A stretch of DNA of 64,000 nt from CAYWRZ01 sp964460845 (GCA_964460845.1 CAYWRZ010000002.1:236599-300598); one strand, 5' to 3'. Positions 16,712 through 25,919 are shown, counted from the first letter of the stretch. The notes: generated from the letters alone by a model not told the origin. Translations and numbers: made by a program.

Positions 16712-19075
16712 TTGCATCGCTTTATTCTGATCGGTTTGCTCTTTTTTCTGCTCCCGCCGCTGTATGCGCAAGAGCGGGTTTTCCGTTTTTCGGGCTATGT
16801 AAAAGATGCCGAAACGGGCGAAAACCTTCAGGGCGTAAGTGTCTATATTCACGAAACGGGTAAAAAATCGGTCAGCGCTAGCGATGGCTTTTTTCTGCTC
16901 GACAAGCTGCGTCCGGGTACTTACCACATCCATGCCGACCTGATGGGCTATGCGCCTTTCGCGCAGAATTTCAAGGTGCTGCACGATACTGCGGTCGAAA
17001 TAAGATTGAAGCCTACTTTTATTGAGCTTAAAAATTTTGTCATCGAAAACGACCGGCTCAAAACGGAAGCGGTCAAAAGCTCGCTCGATGTGGAAATGGC
17101 CGATCGCGAATTTTTTGAAAAAGAAAACGGCAACACCTTTGCGCAATCGCTCGAAAAAATTCCGGGTATCGCCAGTCTCAATGTGGGTGTGGGCATTGCC
17201 AAACCCGTTATCCGAGGTATGACCTTTAACCGTGTGGTGGTCAACGATCAGGGTGTCAAGCAGGAAGGACAGCAATGGGGTGCCGATCACGGCCTGGAGC
17301 TCGACGCGTTTAATGTGGACAGGGTCGAAATAATTAAGGGTCCTTCTTCCCTGCTCTACGGCTCCGACGCTATCGGCGGTATCATCAATATTTTGCCTCC
17401 CATCATTGCCCCCGAAGGCAGTATAAGAGGTGAAATAAGCGGTATCGGTCGTACCAATAATGCCTACCTCGGCTCCACTGCGATGATCGAAGGCAATAAG
17501 AAACGAAATTTCTTCCGCGTACGCGCCACCTGGGCCGAATACGGCGATTATAAAGTTCCGGCCGACTCCTTTACCTACAACTCCTACCGCCTGCCTATCG
17601 AAAATGAACGGCTGAAAAATACGGCGGGTAAAGAGCTGCACTTTTCCGCAGGAGGGGGAATGATGCGCGACTGGGGGATGCTCAGGGTTACGGTAAGTCG
17701 TTTTGGGCAAACCGCAGGCCTGTTTCCTGGCGCGATGGGCATACCCCGCGCCTATCAGCTTACCCACGACGGTAATAGCCGCAACGTGGATCTGCCCCGG
17801 CAACAAAACAGTCACCTGAAAGCCTTAGCCAGCCTCAATGTCAAGACCAGGCACGGATGGCTCGAGAACGATTTCGGTTACCAGTTCAACCATCGTCAGG
17901 AACAGGCCGTACCACACCTGCATGGCTATGCGCCGAGTCCGGCAGGCAATACCGCATTGGAGCTGGGATTACGCACGCTTTCGCTCAATTCCCGTTTGCA
18001 CCACAGCTTTACGCCGCGCTGGAAAATCATTACCGGTATGCAGGCCCAGCACATGGACAATAGTCAGGACGGATTCGAATTTCTTATTCCCGCTTATACC
18101 TCTTACAGTGCGGGCGCTTACGGTTTCACCGAGTTTTTCGTGAATGAAAAAACGACGGTCAACGGCGGACTGCGCTTCGATTACGGCCATGTCAATCTTG
18201 CCGGTTACAACGCCCCGGTATATGACCAGAACCTGGAAATCAGTGGTTACCGTTACCTAAGTCCTAAAATGGAACGGGATTTTTACAATGTATCGGGTGC
18301 GGCAGGACTTTCGTTCGAACCTTCGCAAGCGTTTAATATCAAAGTAAATGTGGGACGCAGCTTCCGGATGCCTACTGCGCCTGAATTAGGCGAAAACGGT
18401 ATCCACCACGGCACTTTCAGGCATGAAATGGGCGATTCGAGCCTAAAATCGGAAACAGGTTACCAGTTCGATTTGGCCTTTATTCTGCACAACAAGAACT
18501 TCATTGCCAAGCTCACACCCTATTTCAATTATTTCGACAATTATATTTTTCTGCGGCCGGCGGCCGAATTTTCTCCCCTGCCCGATGCCGGACAAATTTA
18601 CCGTTATACGCAGGCTCGCGCGGTACACGGAGGTTTTGAGCTGTATGCCGACTACCACTTTATCGAGTCGTTGCACTTAGAAGGATCAATCGCTTACATT
18701 CGCAACCTGAACCTCGATACCTACCTGCCCCTTCCTTTTACACCACCTCCCAGCGGAATGCTGAGCCTCGAATACACACGCGAAGAAAAGGGACGCGTAA
18801 AAAAATGGTTTTTGAGTACAGATGTTCGACACTTTTTGGCACAAAACCGCGTAGATCGTAACGAAAGGGCTACTCCGGGCTATACGCTGTTTTCGGCTTC
18901 GGCCGGAATAGAACTTAAAATGGCAGGTACCGCCATACAGATTTTCCTAAGGGGATACAACCTGCTCGACACCTATTACCTGAACCACATCAGCCGCTAT
19001 CGGCTGCTAAATTTGCCCGAGCAGGGTCGTAATTTTTCGGTATTGCTGAAAATTCCTTTTGGAAAACGCGAATAA
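16712..19075 (+). CDS. TonB-dependent outer-membrane receptor, probably for a metal
   Basis: A 787-residue receptor: signal peptide (MHRFILIGLLFFLLPPLYAQ), a carboxypeptidase-regulatory-like N-terminal domain (FSGYVKDAETGENLQGVSVY), a plug domain (PGIASLNVGVGIAKPVIRGM, VEIIKGPSSLLYGSDAIGGI) and a C-terminal beta barrel ending NFSVLLKIPFGKRE. The start is TTG; the Zur/Fur-like operator lies directly upstream, which points to metal-starvation control and a ZnuD-like zinc or other metal uptake role. There is no SusD partner, so it is not a glycan-uptake SusC. Histidine-containing segments (VPHLHGY, GIHHGTFRHEM) could contribute to metal capture. Substrate is inferred. Confidence 0.9.
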   Translation: MHRFILIGLLFFLLPPLYAQERVFRFSGYVKDAETGENLQGVSVYIHETGKKSVSASDGFFLLDKLRPGTYHIHADLMGYAPFAQNFKVLHDTAVEIRLKPTFIELKNFVIENDRLKTEAVKSSLDVEMADREFFEKENGNTFAQSLEKIPGIASLNVGVGIAKPVIRGMTFNRVVVNDQGVKQEGQQWGADHGLELDAFNVDRVEIIKGPSSLLYGSDAIGGIINILPPIIAPEGSIRGEISGIGRTNNAYLGSTAMIEGNKKRNFFRVRATWAEYGDYKVPADSFTYNSYRLPIENERLKNTAGKELHFSAGGGMMRDWGMLRVTVSRFGQTAGLFPGAMGIPRAYQLTHDGNSRNVDLPRQQNSHLKALASLNVKTRHGWLENDFGYQFNHRQEQAVPHLHGYAPSPAGNTALELGLRTLSLNSRLHHSFTPRWKIITGMQAQHMDNSQDGFEFLIPAYTSYSAGAYGFTEFFVNEKTTVNGGLRFDYGHVNLAGYNAPVYDQNLEISGYRYLSPKMERDFYNVSGAAGLSFEPSQAFNIKVNVGRSFRMPTAPELGENGIHHGTFRHEMGDSSLKSETGYQFDLAFILHNKNFIAKLTPYFNYFDNYIFLRPAAEFSPLPDAGQIYRYTQARAVHGGFELYADYHFIESLHLEGSIAYIRNLNLDTYLPLPFTPPPSGMLSLEYTREEKGRVKKWFLSTDVRHFLAQNRVDRNERATPGYTLFSASAGIELKMAGTAIQIFLRGYNLLDTYYLNHISRYRLLNLPEQGRNFSVLLKIPFGKRE

Positions 19076-19149
19076 GTCTGCGTGAAAAAAGCGCCGTCGA
19101 AATTTCAGAAAGCGTAAAATAAGGCCGTTTGGAAATGTGTGGAAAATAA

Positions 19150-20064
19150 TTACTCCGTGACATTTATCAGCTCCAGGTAATACACCAGCGTCGAATTGGG
19201 AGGAACAAGTTCGGGAACTCCCTGTTCTCCGTAAGCCAGTGAAGGTGGCACTACCAAAATCACCTTATCTCCTTTTTTCATGGTGAGTAGCGCTTCGGTC
19301 CAGCCGGGAATGGATTTGCCTTTCCCCAACACAAAGGTATAAGGTGCGCCACTGGAATGTGAGGAATCGAAAAGCTTACCACTCGCGCTGAGCCAACCGT
19401 AATAATGAATGGAAATTTGTTTCCCCTCGGCTGCTTTGGCTCCTTCAGAACTGAGCAGCGTGCGGTAAATTTTTAGTCCCGAAGCTTTTGTTTCAGGCTT
19501 CATCTTATCGACCACTTCCATTTCGTAAGTCAGATCGGTCGAGGGCGGAATGAGTTTACCATAGCCTCTTTTTCCATAAGCAAGCGCAGAAGGAATCTCC
19601 ACACGAGCTATATCGCCGACACGCAGCAAAGGCAGCGCCTCGTCCCAGCCTTTTAACGACATACCTACACCGATGTAAAAAGCCAGCGGCTGGCCGATAA
19701 TATCGCTCGACTCGAACACTTTTCCGTCGGGCAGCTTACCCTGGTATTTCAACCTGACCACATCGCCTTTTTGCAACGACTCACCGGCACCGCGCTGTAT
19801 ATATTCGATCCGGATTCCGCCGGGCGTATTCACTACGCTCTCGTTGGCACCTGACTCAAACACCGCCGTATTCAGGGTATCTTTCGATACAGGTGTCTTA
19901 TCGGTCGGGATCTCCGCAACAGAAAGTGAATCGGCATCGGATTCAGCTACGGCACCCGGTACTTCTTTCGCCTCGGGCAGACTGTTACGGTTGTGCGTTT
20001 CACCGGCACAGGCCGTAAGCACTGCGGTGCACACACCCGCTACAAAGAAAATCCGTAAAGTCAT
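19150..20064 (-). CDS. lipoprotein with two FKBP prolyl-isomerase domains
   Basis: A 304-residue protein with a lipobox (AVLTACAGE), an acidic linker (about 25-80) and two tandem FKBP domains. The first has GDVVRLKYQGKLPDGKVFESS and IPSALAYGKRGYGKLIPPST; the second has GKQISIHYYGWLSASGKLFDSS and VPPSLAYGEQGVPELVPPNS. It catalyses cis-trans prolyl isomerisation in the periplasm, probably during envelope protein folding. The start overlaps the stop of the upstream GldI-like gene by 4 bp. Confidence 0.9.
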   Translation of the reverse strand: MTLRIFFVAGVCTAVLTACAGETHNRNSLPEAKEVPGAVAESDADSLSVAEIPTDKTPVSKDTLNTAVFESGANESVVNTPGGIRIEYIQRGAGESLQKGDVVRLKYQGKLPDGKVFESSDIIGQPLAFYIGVGMSLKGWDEALPLLRVGDIARVEIPSALAYGKRGYGKLIPPSTDLTYEMEVVDKMKPETKASGLKIYRTLLSSEGAKAAEGKQISIHYYGWLSASGKLFDSSHSSGAPYTFVLGKGKSIPGWTEALLTMKKGDKVILVVPPSLAYGEQGVPELVPPNSTLVYYLELINVTE

Positions 20065-20606
20065 GGTTGAGATTTGATGATTTTAATGATTTCGAGATCA
20101 TAGATCAAAGGCGATTGAGGCGGAATTTTATCCATATCGCCTAACAATCCGAATGCAAGGTAAGAGGGCAGAATAATTTTTGCTTTGTCGCCTTTTCGCA
20201 AATAAGTAACGGCTTCATGCAGCCCGCTTTCCACATTGTCCATCGCTACGCGAAACGTTTCGGGAACACCGTTCGAACTGTAACATACCGAATCACTTTC
20301 GAGCAAATACACGCTGTAATTGACCGTTACCAAATCGTTGTCTTGGGCCGTAGGCTGTGTGGTATCTCCCTGGTGATAAACAAGATACCTCAGACCGGTA
20401 CCGGTAGTAATCACGTCCCATTTTTTGCGACGGATGTAGTTGTTAATTACCTGCTTTTCATTATACGCCCATTCCTTATTGCGCTCTATCATCGATTCAC
20501 GCACCCTTTCGTCAATTTTGACCTTGGGCTTTTCGGGTTCACCGCAGGCCACAAAGCAAAGCAACGCCAGCACGCACAGACTATAAAAAAAGGAGTTAGG
20601 CTTCAT
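20061..20606 (-). CDS. FKBP-type prolyl isomerase lipoprotein, GldI-like
   Basis: A 181-residue lipoprotein (LLCFVACGEPEK) with a single FKBP domain (DNDLVTVNYSVYLLES, LPSYLAFGLLGDMDKIPPQS). The N-terminal helix ESMIERNKEWAYNEKQVINNYI and the short LLGDMDKIPP flap resemble GldI, the gliding-motility prolyl isomerase of flavobacteria. It sits between an NrnA-type gene (11-bp overlap) and the two-domain FKBP gene (4-bp overlap), so all three are one operon. Assignment to GldI proper is moderate; a general periplasmic foldase is the alternative. Confidence 0.85.
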   Translation of the reverse strand: MKPNSFFYSLCVLALLCFVACGEPEKPKVKIDERVRESMIERNKEWAYNEKQVINNYIRRKKWDVITTGTGLRYLVYHQGDTTQPTAQDNDLVTVNYSVYLLESDSVCYSSNGVPETFRVAMDNVESGLHEAVTYLRKGDKAKIILPSYLAFGLLGDMDKIPPQSPLIYDLEIIKIIKSQP

Positions 20607-21621
20607 ACTGTTTTACAAATTCGGGCAGCTCAGACAGAAACCGGTCCAGGGTCTCCTGAAGGGAAAGAAAAGAGCGGCCGCCGGCAGCATTGGTATGTCC
20701 GCCCCCTGCAAAATGCTGCGCCGAAAACTGGTTCACCGGCAGGTTACCCACAGAGCGGAAAGAAATTTTGACCTTACCCTCGTCTTCAATAAAAATGGCT
20801 GCCATCCGTATTCCCTGAATAGAAAGTCCGTAATTGACAAGCCCTTCGGTATCACCCTTGCGGAAATGAAACCTTTTGAGCTCTTCGCGCGTGAGGGAAA
20901 AATACGCCACTCCGAGTTGAGGTAACAGCACCATTTTTTCCGACAAGGCGTATCCGATGAGACGTAAACGCGATTCGGTATTGTTATCGTACACCGAGCG
21001 GTGAATAAATGCGTTATTGGCACCCCGTTCGATAAGCAGCGCGGTAATACGATGGGTATGAGCGGTGGTTGAGGGATAGCGGAAAGAGCCGGTATCGGTC
21101 ATTATTCCCGTATAAAGACAGTTTGCTGCTTCGGCCGACAACAAGGCTTCCCCCCCGAGCGCCAGTGCCAAATCGGCCACTAACTGAGAGGTAGAACAAG
21201 CCGACACGTCCGAAAAAGAAAGCGCAAATGAAGGTTCGGGAAAAGGATGATGGTCTATCAGCACCTTGGGAGCCTGTGCCGTTTCGAGGGCTTGTTGCAA
21301 GGCACCGGTACGGGAAAGCGAATTGTAATCGAGGCAAAAAATAAGCTTGGCTCGTGCGATAAGATTTTCGGTGTAGGTCTTATCGGTATCGTGATAACGT
21401 ATTTCCCCTACCCCCGGCATCCAGGCCGTGTAAGGCGGCACCGCGTCGGGCAATACCACTACTGCCGATTTTCCAAGCTGCCGCAAACTGTGCAGCAACC
21501 CGAGCGCAGAGCCTACCGCATCGCCATCGGGATGCTGGTGAGCGGTGATAACTATCTCGTCGCGCAAGGACGAAAGCAGGGAAGCCAATTGTTGTACTTC
21601 GGGAGTGCCTGATTGAATCAT
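20596..21621 (-). CDS. nrnA: DHH-DHHA1 phosphoesterase (NrnA, nanoRNase/pAp phosphatase)
   Basis: A 341-residue cytoplasmic enzyme that degrades 2-5 nt RNAs and/or dephosphorylates pAp. DHH-domain motifs are AHQHPDGDAVGSALGL, FCLDYNSLSRTG, KVLIDHHPFPEP and GIMTDTGSFRYPST; the DHHA1 domain ends in FAGGGHTNAAGGRS. The start at MIQSGTPEVQQL fits homologues; an in-frame extension upstream to 21711 is not needed. It is the first gene of the operon with the two FKBP lipoproteins. Confidence 0.92.
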   Translation of the reverse strand: MIQSGTPEVQQLASLLSSLRDEIVITAHQHPDGDAVGSALGLLHSLRQLGKSAVVVLPDAVPPYTAWMPGVGEIRYHDTDKTYTENLIARAKLIFCLDYNSLSRTGALQQALETAQAPKVLIDHHPFPEPSFALSFSDVSACSTSQLVADLALALGGEALLSAEAANCLYTGIMTDTGSFRYPSTTAHTHRITALLIERGANNAFIHRSVYDNNTESRLRLIGYALSEKMVLLPQLGVAYFSLTREELKRFHFRKGDTEGLVNYGLSIQGIRMAAIFIEDEGKVKISFRSVGNLPVNQFSAQHFAGGGHTNAAGGRSFLSLQETLDRFLSELPEFVKQYEA

Positions 21622-21817
21622 GGAAACGTAAGCAACAGGGTTAAAAAGAAACCTTGCAAAAATAACATAAAAAGCGGGGGGATAAGCAGGTTCCGGAACG
21701 GAGCGAAACAAAAATCAGGCAAAAGGCGATGGAAGATAGAGCGAAAGCAAAAAGCTTTTTTTACTTTTACGCCCTGGGATTTTACCCTTTAACCCTCTAA
21801 ACACAAGCTTTACAAGA

Positions 21818-22237
21818 ATGGCTACTCACAGAACCTTCACCATGATCAAGCCCGATGCCGTAGCCAACGGACATATCGGCAAAATTATCGACCACATTAC
21901 CTCGGCCGGGTTTCGTATTATTGCGCTCAAATATACCCGTCTGACTACCGCTCAGGCCGGCGCTTTTTACGAAGTACACAAAGAACGTCCTTTCTATGGC
22001 GAACTGGTAGAATACATGACCTCTGGTCCCATCGTAGCTGCTATCCTCGAAAAAGACAATGCCGTAGCCGATTTCCGTGCGCTCATCGGTGCTACTGATC
22101 CCGCTTCGGCCGAAGAAGGTACTATACGTAAGCGTTTTGCCGAATCGAAAGCGAAAAATGCCGTACACGGCTCCGACAGCGACGAAAACGCCGAAATTGA
22201 AGGAAACTTCTTTTTTGCGGGTACCGAACGCTTCTGA
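21818..22237 (+). CDS. ndk: nucleoside diphosphate kinase
   Basis: Transfers the gamma phosphate of ATP onto NDPs. The 139-residue protein has the whole Ndk signature: [10 protein letters not shown] at the N-terminus, [16 protein letters not shown], and the active-site histidine H117 in NAVHGSDS followed by [11 protein letters not shown]. Divergent from nrnA across about 200 bp and followed by a strong terminator, so monocistronic. TACTTTTA about 60 bp upstream may be the -7 element. Confidence 0.96.
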   Translation: MATHRTFTMIKPDAVANGHIGKIIDHITSAGFRIIALKYTRLTTAQAGAFYEVHKERPFYGELVEYMTSGPIVAAILEKDNAVADFRALIGATDPASAEEGTIRKRFAESKAKNAVHGSDSDENAEIEGNFFFAGTERF

Positions 22238-22256
22238 TTTACATTTTACCACGAAG

Positions 22257-22287
22257 AAAACGGAGGCTCTCAGGGTCTCCGTTTTTT
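22257..22287 (+). terminator. Rho-independent terminator after ndk
   Basis: AAAACGGAG pairs with CTCCGTTTT around an 11-nt loop and is followed by T residues, 19 bp after the ndk stop. Confidence 0.85.
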
Positions 22288-22288
22288 C

Positions 22289-22387
22289 ATGGAAAAACTT
22301 TTATACATCGGGCTTTTTCTATTTTTAGCCTGCTGTTTCACTCCTCGTTTGATTCCGAAAACAACCGGTTTTGTCCGTAAATTCTAA
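22289..22387 (+). CDS. possible 32-residue hydrophobic peptide
   Basis: A short ATG-started frame encodes MEKLLYIGLFLFLACC followed by a basic tail ending FVRKF. Its stop is 3 bp before the ynfA ATG, which would suit translational coupling, and the composition is that of a single membrane helix. It could equally be a leader without function; no homology is claimed. Confidence 0.25.
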   Translation: MEKLLYIGLFLFLACCFTPRLIPKTTGFVRKF

Positions 22388-22390
22388 CCT

Positions 22391-22720
22391 ATGGCGCTCC
22401 TTTCTTCCATTCCCGTTTTTCTCCTCGCCGGACTCTGTGAAATAGGCGGAGGTTACCTCGTATGGCTTTGGCTCAAAGAAGACAAACCCTGGTGGTACGG
22501 CATCGTGGGACTTCTTCTGCTGGCGCTTTACGGAATTGTAGCCACCTGGCAAACCGCCTCTTTTGCGAGAGTATATGCGGCATACGGGGGGGTGTTTGTA
22601 GTAATGTCCATTTTATGGGCTATGAAATTCGATAAATTTTCGCCCGATAAATACGATCTTATCGGAGCGGCATTCGTGCTACTGGGCGTAGGCATTATGT
22701 ATTACAGTCCACGATCGTAA
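22391..22720 (+). CDS. ynfA: YnfA/UPF0060 small membrane protein
   Basis: A 109-residue, four-helix protein with the family pattern LLAGLCEIGGGYLVWLWL at the N-terminus, ALYGIVATWQTASFARVYAAYGGVFVVMS in the middle and GAAFVLLGVGIMYYSPR at the end. YnfA resembles small multidrug resistance transporters and has been proposed to export drugs or methylated metalloids. It stands between ndk and a DUF4180 gene and may be expressed alone. Confidence 0.92.
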   Translation: MALLSSIPVFLLAGLCEIGGGYLVWLWLKEDKPWWYGIVGLLLLALYGIVATWQTASFARVYAAYGGVFVVMSILWAMKFDKFSPDKYDLIGAAFVLLGVGIMYYSPRS

Positions 22721-22738
22721 CTACAAAACCCGCTTTAT

Positions 22739-23101
22739 ATGAAAATAGAAATACACACTATAAACGGGATCCGGATTGCTGAAATCAGCTCGAATACGCT
22801 ACTGATAAGTGATGCGGAAGCCATCTTACAGATCATGATCGATGTGTATTACCAGGATACTGACCGAATTATTCTTTATGAAAAAAATATCAGTCCGGCG
22901 TTTTTTGACCTAAAAACCGGGATTGCCGGAGAAATACTGCAAAAATTTTCCAACTACCGAATGAAGCTCGCTATTGTGGGAGAATTTGAAACTTATACAC
23001 AGGGAAGTCTTCGGGATTTTATCCGGGAAAGCAACCGGCAGGGACAAATAAATTTCGTGGTTTCGAGAGAAGAAGCGCTGGAAAAACTACTCCGTAATTA
23101 A
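22739..23101 (+). CDS. DUF4180 protein
   Basis: A 120-residue soluble protein with the DUF4180 pattern: ISDAEAILQIMIDVYYQDTDRIILYEKNISPAFFDLKTGIAGEILQKF, then RMKLAIVGEFE and SLRDFIRESNRQGQINFV near the C-terminus. No catalytic residues are apparent; function unknown. It lies 18 bp after ynfA on the same strand and may be cotranscribed. Confidence 0.85.
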   Translation: MKIEIHTINGIRIAEISSNTLLISDAEAILQIMIDVYYQDTDRIILYEKNISPAFFDLKTGIAGEILQKFSNYRMKLAIVGEFETYTQGSLRDFIRESNRQGQINFVVSREEALEKLLRN

Positions 23102-23200
23102 CTTTCAGAGTCTATCTATATTTGGCTGATAGCGAAAGGAAAATTTCAAAAAACGAGTTTCCGATCATCCCTCTCACACTCAAAAAAAAGGAATCCGGCT

Positions 23201-23346
23201 TTCGAAGCTTAATCTACCGAAAAAGCAGGTTTGTGTGCAATAGTGAAATCTCTTAACTTGAACCCGGGAAGGGGAAAGTTGCGGGAATTCCCTACAAAAA
23301 CGCTCAAAAATCACCAAGTCTTTTTATCTCCTCGATGAAGGTTCGA
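23201..23346 (+). repeat. 146-bp inverted-repeat element, copy A
   Basis: Bounded by TTCGAAGCTTAATC and GATGAAGGTTCGA, imperfect inverted repeats of each other. The interior carries the shared core CCGGGAAGGGG, the palindrome GGGAATTCCC, CTACAAAAAC and ACCAAGTCT. The left end has diverged more than in the other copies. Non-coding; no target-site duplication is obvious. Confidence 0.75.
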
Positions 23347-23422
23347 CTGAGCGCTGCTTCCATTCTTCTTTCTACTGATTTTGGTCTCTATCTCGTTTTC
23401 CCTACCAAAGTCCCTTCTCATT

Positions 23423-23567
23423 TTCGAACCTTCATCCTGAGCAAAAACAGAATGGCGAGGTATCTCTTAAATCCTTAACTTGAACCGGGAAGGGGAAAGT
23501 TGTGGGAATTCCCTACAAAAACGCCCAAAAATTACCAAGTCTTTTTAGCTCCTCGATGAAGGTTCAA
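23423..23567 (+). repeat. 146-bp inverted-repeat element, copy B (145 bp)
   Basis: Bounded by TTCGAACCTTCATC and GATGAAGGTTCAA. The right two-thirds is nearly identical to copy A (AACTTGAA, CGGGAAGGGGAAAGTTG, GGGAATTCCCTACAAAAACG, ACCAAGTCTTTTTA, CTCCTCGATGAAGGTTC). Same orientation as copy A, 76 bp away. Confidence 0.8.
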
Positions 23568-23772
23568 TCGAAGCTTCCCATTCCTTATTATTCTCTCCAC
23601 CACCGTTGCTCTCTCACTCCCATCCGTCAGCGCGAACTCTAAAAAACAAAAGAAAAAATCCAATTATACGCGTGATTTTCCGCCTGCTTCGCTTTCACCT
23701 GCAAGCTCGTTTCTATGTCGGACTTTTAAAAAAGCAGCACTATTTTTTTCCTATCTTCTAACATTATTTAAC

Positions 23773-23805
23773 AACCTGAAAAGCTTCTCTCTTTTCAGGT
23801 TTTCT
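23773..23805 (+). terminator. strong stem-loop with T tract in the intergenic stretch
   Basis: AACCTGAAAAG and CTTTTCAGGTT form a perfect 11-bp stem around a 7-nt loop, followed by TTTC. It sits about 670 bp after the last upstream gene, so it may end a non-coding transcript or block read-through from the repeat region. Confidence 0.7.
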
Positions 23806-23934
23806 ACTTTTGTTTTCGGTAAGCCGAAAATCATTTTCCAGCAAGCGCAACGGCTTTTTTGCTATACGCCTCAGTTTTCATAAAAACGTGATAAAAACCC
23901 GTTTTCCCGGATTCTTCCTACCTAAACTACTACA

Positions 23935-25140
23935 ATGCGTTACAAAATTGCTCCATTATTTACCTTCGTACTTTTAGCAGTATCGGTTTCCGCACAAACA
24001 CACACACCTGTACTCCATACTTCCGATACTCTTTTAACCGTACAAGAAGGCGATTTCATCTATCGGAAAGCCTGGCGAATCTCGCCCGAATTGAAGCCCG
24101 ATGTGCTGGTAGCCTACCCTTTCAAAGGAGAAAAGGAAATTGTTTTTTACAGTGATTGTGATACACTTTTTCTATATGTAAAACCTGAAAAAATATATGA
24201 TTTTTCAGTCGTGCTAAACAAGCGCGATACCGCATGGACACGTGTAGATACACGATCAGGGCAAATACCCACTTTTACTCAGCCGCTTTCTTACACTTCG
24301 CCAAATCCTCATTCGGCCGACACACTTCATTTTCGTATAGGCCGTGATCACGGCATCCATTTTCGAGGTACAATCAACGGTTCCGACACCCTCGATTTTC
24401 TATTCGACACCAATGCCGGAGCAAATGTAATCACCGCCGCAGCGGCACAAAAAATCGGGATTCACACACAGGGCAAGCAGCTCAACGGTGGAGCCGACGG
24501 GGTAATCGACGTACCGGTAAGTATCGACAACACCTTGTGCATCGGCCAATTGACCTGGACACATGCGCCTCTGCTGGTGATCGATTACGCAGGTACCTCG
24601 TTCGATGCCATTTTGGGCTGGGTGGCTTTCGAAAATAAAATCCTGGAAATTGATTACGAAAAACAGCGGCTAATTGTACACCCTTCGCTTCCGGCACTTG
24701 ATTCGAGTTATAGCACGCTCGAAATCAAAATGGTGAACGGGATTCCCTACGTAGAATGCAGCCTGATTTTCGGTGGACAAACACATACTACCTGGTTCGG
24801 ATTCGACACCGGTTCAGACGGCACCCTATTTATTAGCGAACTTTTTTCCACCCAAAGCGGGCTGAAAAATGCCGGTCTTACAGCAACGGGAAAGGCTGTT
24901 TCTACCGGTAGCTCGGGCAAACCTTATACGCAAACCGTGCTACAATTACCGGAAATACGCATCGGCGACTATCGGCTGTACCAAATTCCCGCGCTGGTCA
25001 ACGATCGCGATCCCGAAGGCACAAGCGACAATGAGCTTATAGGCAACCTGCTGTTAAAACGGTTCAATACCTTCATCGATTTCCAAAAAGGATTCATTTA
25101 CCTTAAACCCAACCTGCTTTGGCATGAACCCATGCGTTAA
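23935..25140 (+). CDS. exported retropepsin-like aspartyl protease, two-domain
   Basis: A 401-residue protein with a signal peptide (MRYKIAPLFTFVLLAVSVSAQ) and two retropepsin-like lobes. The first active-site-like motif is FLFDTNAGANVIT (Asn replaces the usual Gly after DT); the second is WFGFDTGSDGTLFI, the normal DTGS form. Downstream LIGNLLLKRFNTFIDFQKGFIYLKP matches the C-terminal GxxxLxxF pattern of the family. Such Bacteroidota proteins are common and mostly uncharacterised. It is alone, with its own upstream region. Confidence 0.85.
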   Translation: MRYKIAPLFTFVLLAVSVSAQTHTPVLHTSDTLLTVQEGDFIYRKAWRISPELKPDVLVAYPFKGEKEIVFYSDCDTLFLYVKPEKIYDFSVVLNKRDTAWTRVDTRSGQIPTFTQPLSYTSPNPHSADTLHFRIGRDHGIHFRGTINGSDTLDFLFDTNAGANVITAAAAQKIGIHTQGKQLNGGADGVIDVPVSIDNTLCIGQLTWTHAPLLVIDYAGTSFDAILGWVAFENKILEIDYEKQRLIVHPSLPALDSSYSTLEIKMVNGIPYVECSLIFGGQTHTTWFGFDTGSDGTLFISELFSTQSGLKNAGLTATGKAVSTGSSGKPYTQTVLQLPEIRIGDYRLYQIPALVNDRDPEGTSDNELIGNLLLKRFNTFIDFQKGFIYLKPNLLWHEPMR

Positions 25141-25202
25141 TCTTTCAGAAAAACAACCGAACGAACTTTAAGCGCTGGCTCTTTTTAGCTAATTTAGTGG
25201 AA

Positions 25203-25616
25203 ATGGCGAAAGAGAATTATACACACAGCTCTGAAAAAGTAGATGCGTACCTGCAAGAGCTCGATCCTAAATTTGCCGCGATTATCGAAGCGCTGCGAAA
25301 ACTTATCCTGAGTGCCGATAAGGAAATCGGAGAGCATATCAAATGGAATTCGCCCGCTTTCTTTTACAGCGGGACCATGAAGCCTTTCGATCCAAAAGAG
25401 TACAAACGTGATCTTGTAGTGATCAATATCCGGAAAGGATTGGCTTTGCTCGTATTCCCAACCGGAGCCGGAATTCGAAAAAATACAGCGCTGCTCGAAG
25501 GCGATTACAAAGACGGACGCAGAATGATCACCTTTCGTACTGCCGAAGAAGTAAAGCAAAAAGGAAAAGCATTACAGGATATTATCAAAGAATGGCTCAG
25601 TCTGGTGGAAAAATAA
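25203..25616 (+). CDS. DUF1801 (YdhG-like) protein
   Basis: A 137-residue soluble protein with the DUF1801 pattern: VDAYLQELDPKFAAIIEALRKLIL, EHIKWNSPAFFY, then a lysine-rich C-terminus (KGKALQDIIKEWLSL). The family is structurally defined (SufE/YdhG-like fold) but has no established biochemical role. I use the ATG (MAKENYTH) rather than a GTG two codons upstream. TAATTTAG just before it is a weak -7 candidate. Confidence 0.85.
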   Translation: MAKENYTHSSEKVDAYLQELDPKFAAIIEALRKLILSADKEIGEHIKWNSPAFFYSGTMKPFDPKEYKRDLVVINIRKGLALLVFPTGAGIRKNTALLEGDYKDGRRMITFRTAEEVKQKGKALQDIIKEWLSLVEK

Positions 25617-25919
25617 ATTACTTTCTTCCGGTAAATTTCCTGCCCTTTTTTCCACATCGCTGCACATTTCGCTATCCCTTTCTCCACAAAGGAAATCGGC
25701 GTTTTCTATTTTTTCTCCATAGAAAAACAGCACGTACAGCATCTTCTTTCGCTTAACCGACCCACCGAAAACCTTGAAATACGCCACTTTTTTACTATCT
25801 TTAGCAGAAGGCTGACCACACGCTTTGTCTTTCGGAATTAAATTTCGACGCTGCTTACACGGAGTTTTTCTATCCCCACGCATCTCCGACAGTACTTATA
25901 ACCCTTTAAATCCATTTTT
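25617..25919. other. 303-bp leader region before the baeRF gene
   Basis: No coding region seen. It contains a promoter candidate, TTG at 25774, a 19-bp spacer and TATCTTTA, leaving a 5' leader of roughly 110 nt before the baeRF gene. Confidence 0.6.
25774..25803 (+). promoter_or_regulatory. Bacteroidota-type promoter of the baeRF gene
   Basis: TTG (-33) and TATCTTTA (-7, one mismatch to TAnnTTTG) are separated by 19 bp, the standard spacing in this phylum. Confidence 0.5.

Larger units (their letters stand above)
23102..23934. other. 833-bp gene-free stretch
   Basis: No convincing coding region on either strand. It contains two same-orientation copies of the 146-bp inverted-repeat element, a strong stem-loop terminator, and the AT-rich upstream region of the next gene, with TACTTTTG (23805-23812) matching the -7 consensus. 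Confidence 0.8.

Noticed and set aside
16703..17815. 370-codon frame on the minus strand
   Set aside because: It is antisense to the TonB receptor, covers the Zur-like operator edge and shows no motif.
23200..23570. tRNA-like GGTTCGA sequences
   Set aside because: The GGTTCGA matches are the ends of the inverted-repeat element; no acceptor stem or anticodon arm can be built around them.
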